This document shows positions 33,254 to 35,863 of a stretch of 35,863 nucleotides of DNA, in pieces. The stretch's first letter is position 1. Each line of letters begins with the position of its first letter. The translations under genes and the position numbers were made by a program. The notes under the pieces are model-generated. The model saw only the letters and a program-made list of their open reading frames with translations, was not told the DNA's origin and made no database searches. Source of the DNA: an uncultured Georgenia sp. (lineage in GTDB: Bacteria > Actinomycetota > Actinomycetes > Actinomycetales > Actinomycetaceae). Where the stretch lies: positions 1 through 35,863 of the forward strand of contig NZ_CALGNQ010000122.1 in NCBI RefSeq assembly GCF_937958535.1, written 5' to 3'.

Positions 33254-34147
33254 GTGCACGTCGCCATCGCCACCATCTCCGCCCTGCCCCACGACCTCGA
33301 CGACGACCGCTGGCTCGTCGAGGCCCTCGCCCGCCGCGGGTGCACTGCCGCGCGCATCGCGTGGGACGCGCGGGACGTGGAGTGGCACGAGTTCGACGCC
33401 GTCGTGATCCGCTCGACCTGGGACTACTCCGACCGGCACGCCGAGTTCGTCGCGTGGGTCGACCGGGTGGGCCACCGGCTCCACAACGCTCCCGCGCTCG
33501 TCCGGTGGAACAGCGAGAAGACCTACCTGCGCGACCTGGCCGAGGCGGGCGTGCCGGTCGTCCCGACGACGTACGTCGCCCCGGGCGACATGCTCCCGCA
33601 GCTGCGCGGGGAGGTGGTCGTCAAGCCGACCGTCTCCGCCGGTGCCAAGGACACCGGCCGGTTCGGGCAGACCACCCACGACCTTGCCCGGGAGCTCGTC
33701 GGGCGGATCAACGCCTCCGGCCGCACCGCGATGGTCCAGCCCTACCAGGCGTCGGTCGACAGGGCGGGCGAGACCGCCGTGGTCGTGATCGACGGCGCGG
33801 TCAGCCACGTCCTGCACAAGCGTGCCGTGCTCCGTCCGGACGAGGTGGCGCCGGTCCGCGACGACGGCGTGGGCGCCGCCGAGGCGATGTACGACCCGGG
33901 ACTCGTGACCGAGGGTGAGGCGGACGACGCAGAGCTGCGGCTGGCGACGGACGTCGTCGCCGCGGTGCGCGACCGGTTCGGCTACCTCCCGCTGTACGCG
34001 CGGGTCGACATGGTGCCCGGGCCGGAGGGAGCGCCCGTGCTCATGGAGCTCGAGGCGGTCGAGCCGCGCCTCTACCCCGAGCTCGCCCCCGGCTCGGTGG
34101 AGCGGCTGGCCGACGCCGTGGTCGCCCGGGTGACCGGGAACAGCTGA
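33254..34147 (+). CDS. ATP-grasp domain protein (glutathione-synthase-like), substrate unknown
   Basis: The 297-aa product from the chosen start has an N-terminal pre-ATP-grasp domain (to about residue 90) with VIRSTWDYSDRHAEF. The ATP-grasp core has VVVKPTVSAGAKDTGRF, MVQPYQASVDRAGETAVVVIDG and the metal-binding end ARVDMVPGPEG...LMELEAVEPRLYPELAPGS. Such enzymes ligate a carboxylate to an amine through an acyl phosphate. No peptide, polyamine or cofactor gene is adjacent, so the substrate is open. TAGCAT (33241-33246) ends 7 bp before GTG 33254, the layout of a leaderless gene; GTG 33236 in the same frame is the alternative. Confidence 0.8.
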   Translation: MHVAIATISALPHDLDDDRWLVEALARRGCTAARIAWDARDVEWHEFDAVVIRSTWDYSDRHAEFVAWVDRVGHRLHNAPALVRWNSEKTYLRDLAEAGVPVVPTTYVAPGDMLPQLRGEVVVKPTVSAGAKDTGRFGQTTHDLARELVGRINASGRTAMVQPYQASVDRAGETAVVVIDGAVSHVLHKRAVLRPDEVAPVRDDGVGAAEAMYDPGLVTEGEADDAELRLATDVVAAVRDRFGYLPLYARVDMVPGPEGAPVLMELEAVEPRLYPELAPGSVERLADAVVARVTGNS

Positions 34148-34190
34148 CAGGGAGACCCGGTACCCGCTCCACCGGAGCCGGGGACGACGG

Positions 34191-34231
34191 ACGGGGGGCA
34201 CTCGGTCAGCGTGGGACCGGGTGCCCCCCGT
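34191..34231. terminator. Bidirectional terminator between the ATP-grasp and FMN reductase genes
   Basis: ACGGGGGGCAC (34191-34201) pairs perfectly with GTGCCCCCCGT (34221-34231), with an inner GGTC/GACC helix in the loop. It lies between convergent genes. Confidence 0.75.
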
Positions 34232-34241
34232 CAGCGGCAGG

Positions 34242-34823
34242 TCAGGCGTCGGCGCCGACCGTCTGCGGCGCGCGCACCGTCTCCATCGCCTTCGTCCACG
34301 CGACGAGCTGGTCGAGCATCGGCTCGACGGAGGCCGCGGCCGGCTCGGTCGGGGTGAAGGTGGAGAAGTTCTCGAAGTCGGTGAAGAGGGACATGGTCAC
34401 CGCGTTGCGGACGTGGGCGACCTGCATCTCCGACAGGATGCCGCGCAGGTGCTCGACCGCGCGGGCGCCACCGGCGGAGCCGTAGCTGACGAAGCCGGCG
34501 GCCTTGTTGTTCAGCTCGGTGTAGAGGTAGTCCAGGGCGTTCTTCAGCGCGCCGGTGATGGAGTGGTTGTACTCCGAGACGACGAAGACGTAGCCGTCGA
34601 ACTCCGCCATCTTGGCCGACCAGGCCTTGGAGTGGGCCTTCTCGGCCTGGCCCATGGACGGCGGCATGGCCTCGTCCCAGACGGGCAGGTGGAAGTCGGC
34701 GATGTCGACGACCTCGAACTCGGCGTCCGGACGCTGGTCGGCGATGGACTTCACCCAGTTCGCGACGTTGAGACTCTGCCGGCCGGGGCGGACGCTTCCG
34801 GTCACGATGGCGATCTTCGTCAT
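34242..34823 (-). CDS. NADPH-dependent FMN reductase (flavodoxin-like)
   Basis: This quinone/FMN reductase family enzyme is 193 aa. The FMN phosphate loop is GSVRPGRQSLNVANWV (9-24). The FMN isoalloxazine loop SEYNHSITGALKNALDYL (83-100) and SYGSAGGARAVEHLR follow. The protein is cytosolic. AAGGAG lies upstream of ATG 34823. A TTGAACCTTCAA palindrome 52 bp upstream suggests control by a MarR-type or similar regulator, which is not encoded next to it. Likely substrates are quinones or flavins. Confidence 0.9.
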   Translation of the reverse strand: MTKIAIVTGSVRPGRQSLNVANWVKSIADQRPDAEFEVVDIADFHLPVWDEAMPPSMGQAEKAHSKAWSAKMAEFDGYVFVVSEYNHSITGALKNALDYLYTELNNKAAGFVSYGSAGGARAVEHLRGILSEMQVAHVRNAVTMSLFTDFENFSTFTPTEPAAASVEPMLDQLVAWTKAMETVRAPQTVGADA

Positions 34824-34874
34824 GGTTCTCCTTGGTTGGGACCTGAGGGCCGCGAGCCGACCCGGTACGAATAG

Positions 34875-34886
34875 TTGAACCTTCAA
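34875..34886. promoter_or_regulatory. Operator-like palindrome upstream of FMN reductase
   Basis: TTGAA-CC-TTCAA lies in an AT-rich patch (ATAGTTGAACCTTCAATG) 52 bp before the minus-strand ATG at 34823. TTGAAnnTTCAA is the usual form of MarR-family operators in front of flavin or quinone reductases. No regulator is adjacent. Confidence 0.55.
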
Positions 34887-35052
34887 TGTGCTGCGGGTGT
34901 TCCAGGAGGGGACGTGGTGTCCCTCACGCCGGCGACCGGTGCTCGAGGCGCTGCCCCGGGCGCGCGGTGCCACGTCGCCGAAAGGTCCACGGGCATGCGG
35001 GAAACAGGGCATCACATGGCGCGGCCGAGGCCGGGCGTTTAGGTCTGTTTGA

Positions 35053-35064
35053 CCAATTTTGGTA
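35053..35064. promoter_or_regulatory. ACCA-N4-TGGT palindrome upstream of the symporter
   Basis: ACCAATTTTGGT sits in TTTGACCAATTTTGGTAATC, the most AT-rich patch of the leader, directly next to a -10-like TAATCT (35063-35068). ACCA/TGGT arms are a common GntR-family operator form. It is 233 bp upstream of the symporter start, leaving room for a long leader RNA. Confidence 0.4.
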
Positions 35065-35296
35065 ATCTCGCGCAGGTTGGTCGGCCCCCGCGCCCTCGCA
35101 CCAGACAGGCGGGAGAGCATGCCCGGGGTGCCGACGGGGCAGGTCGGCCCGATGCCGCCGGCCCCGCATGCGCCTGCGAACGCAAGCCGGATGTCCTGGT
35201 GCGGCACGACTCCGCCGGGAAGACGCCCTACGAGGTCGGCGCATGCCCCGAAAGTGTGCGCGGCTCGCCGGCGGCCCGCCGACGGAAGGATGTCCA

Positions 35297-35863
35297 TTGT
35301 CGGAGGGAACCGCGGGCCAGCTCGGCGCGCCCCTCATCATCGCGCTGCTCGTCGTCTTCTACGGCGGCACGCTCCTCATGTCGTTCGCGATCGGGAAGAA
35401 GCGGGAGAACGCCGACGGCTACATGACCGCCGGCTCCAAGCTCGGCTTCGGGATCTCGGCCGCCTCGATGACTGCCACCTGGATCTGGGCGTCGTCGATG
35501 TACGCCTCGGCGACCTCGGGCTACACCTACGGCCTCTCCGGCCCCATCCACTACGGGCTGTGGGGCGCCCTGATGATCCTGTTCATCTACCCCTTCGGCC
35601 GGCGCATCCGGAAGGTGGCCCCGCGGGCGCACACGCTGGCGGAGGTGATGTACGCACGGCACGGCCGCTCCAGCCAGCTCATGCTCGCCGGCTCGAACGT
35701 GCTGGGCAGCCTCATCAGCCTGACCTCCAACTTCATCGCGGGCGGCGCGCTGGTCGCGATGCTCTCTCCCTTCAGCTTCCAGCAGGGCATCGTCGCCGTC
35801 GCCGGGGGGGTGCTGCTGTACACGCTGTGGTCCGGGTTCCGCGCCTCGGTGCTCACCGACTTC
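35297..35863 (+). CDS. Sodium:solute symporter family protein (N-terminal 189 residues, partial)
   Basis: An open frame runs off the right edge without a stop. The N-terminal sequence includes an extracellular or TM segment (about 8-30), GKKRENADGYMTAGSKLGFG, SAASMTATWIWASSMYASATSGYTYGLSG-type TM1/TM2 residues, FIYPFGRRIRKVAPRAHTLAEVMYARHG and TLWSGFRAS, the hallmarks of SSS (SLC5-like) sodium-coupled uptake systems. The substrate cannot be judged from the N-terminus. TTG 35297 is preferred: GAAGGA lies 6 nt upstream, and ATG 35290 is in another frame. Confidence 0.88.
   Translation, partial: MSEGTAGQLGAPLIIALLVVFYGGTLLMSFAIGKKRENADGYMTAGSKLGFGISAASMTATWIWASSMYASATSGYTYGLSGPIHYGLWGALMILFIYPFGRRIRKVAPRAHTLAEVMYARHGRSSQLMLAGSNVLGSLISLTSNFIAGGALVAMLSPFSFQQGIVAVAGGVLLYTLWSGFRASVLTDF

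Larger units (their letters stand above)
34824..35296. other. Divergent intergenic region between FMN reductase and symporter
   Basis: This 473-bp gap has no convincing gene. It contains the TTGAACCTTCAA palindrome (34875-34886), the ACCAATTTTGGT palindrome with an adjacent TAATCT (-10-like, 35063-35068), and a potential structured leader. In the leader, GCATGCGCC (35167-35175) pairs with GGCGCATGC (35238-35246) around two small hairpins (TGCG-AA-CGCA and GCGGCACGACTCCGC). The left part (34900-35030) shows nothing I can name. Confidence 0.5.

Noticed and set aside
35111..35150. Glycine riboswitch before the symporter
   Set aside because: The segment GCGGGAGAG...GTGCCGACGGGGCA resembles the aptamer's first half, but the required CTCTCAGG segment and the second aptamer are missing. 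It is kept only as a possible structured leader.

Overview
This 35.9-kb, very GC-rich window is the chromosomal origin region of an actinobacterium. The gene order rsmG-khpB-yidC-yidD-rnpA-rpmH <-> dnaA-(oriC)-dnaN-gnd-recF-DciA-like-gyrB-gyrA-DUF3566-tRNA-Ile-DLW-39-tRNA-Ala, followed by crgA, class E sortase and the fhaAB-pstP-rodA-pbpA-pknA-pknB block, is the actinobacterial oriC neighbourhood. Frequent GTG starts, 4-nt gene overlaps and an actinobacterial ParB-type parS site fit this. The order Micrococcales (for example Intrasporangiaceae/Ornithinimicrobiaceae relatives) is my inference from protein flavour; the sequence cannot settle the genus.

Layout. (1) 1-547: the 5' end of an IS481-like transposase runs off the left edge. 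It is followed by gene-free DNA with one near-consensus parS, where parA/parB would normally be expected. (2) 548-3925, minus strand: rsmG, khpB/jag, yidC, yidD, rnpA and rpmH (16S rRNA methylation, RNA binding, membrane insertion, RNase P, L34), driven at least in part by a recognisable rpmH promoter. (3) 4133-6213: dnaA and the origin, with DnaA boxes on both sides of dnaA, three GGCATGCC-centred repeats and a low-GC stretch just before dnaN. (4) 6214-15616, plus strand: dnaN, gnd, recF, a DUF721/DciA-like gene, gyrB, gyrA and a DUF3566 membrane protein. (5) 15719-16100: tRNA-Ile, a 53-aa DLW-39-type peptide and tRNA-Ala.

(6) 16150-18435: an accessory insertion, made of a MarR regulator and a divergent 14-TM drug exporter sharing a large palindromic operator, then short gene remnants. 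(7) 18436-20711: a DUF5324-like membrane-anchored protein, cyclophilin and a zinc-ribbon rhomboid protease. (8) 20712-20868: two exact 33-bp direct repeats carrying DnaA-box-like words. (9) 20870-23598: crgA, then DUF881, sortase E, a 54-aa membrane protein and a TrpG/PabA-type amidotransferase. (10) 23683-32020, minus strand: pknB, pknA, pbpA, rodA, pstP, fhaB and fhaA, a tightly overlapping seven-gene operon (transcribed fhaA first) that couples Ser/Thr phosphorylation to elongation and division of the cell wall. (11) 32197-35863: tRNA-Leu(CAG), a small unknown protein, a DUF1918 protein, an ATP-grasp enzyme, an NADPH-dependent FMN reductase and the start of a sodium:solute symporter.

Most of the window is conserved core. 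The points that deserve a second look are the IS next to an apparently orphan parS, the oriC palindromic repeats, the DnaA-like direct repeats 15 kb from the origin, the MarR operator, a PknA activation loop missing one of the usual threonines, and a structured leader before the symporter. I did not find a clearly novel multi-gene system.
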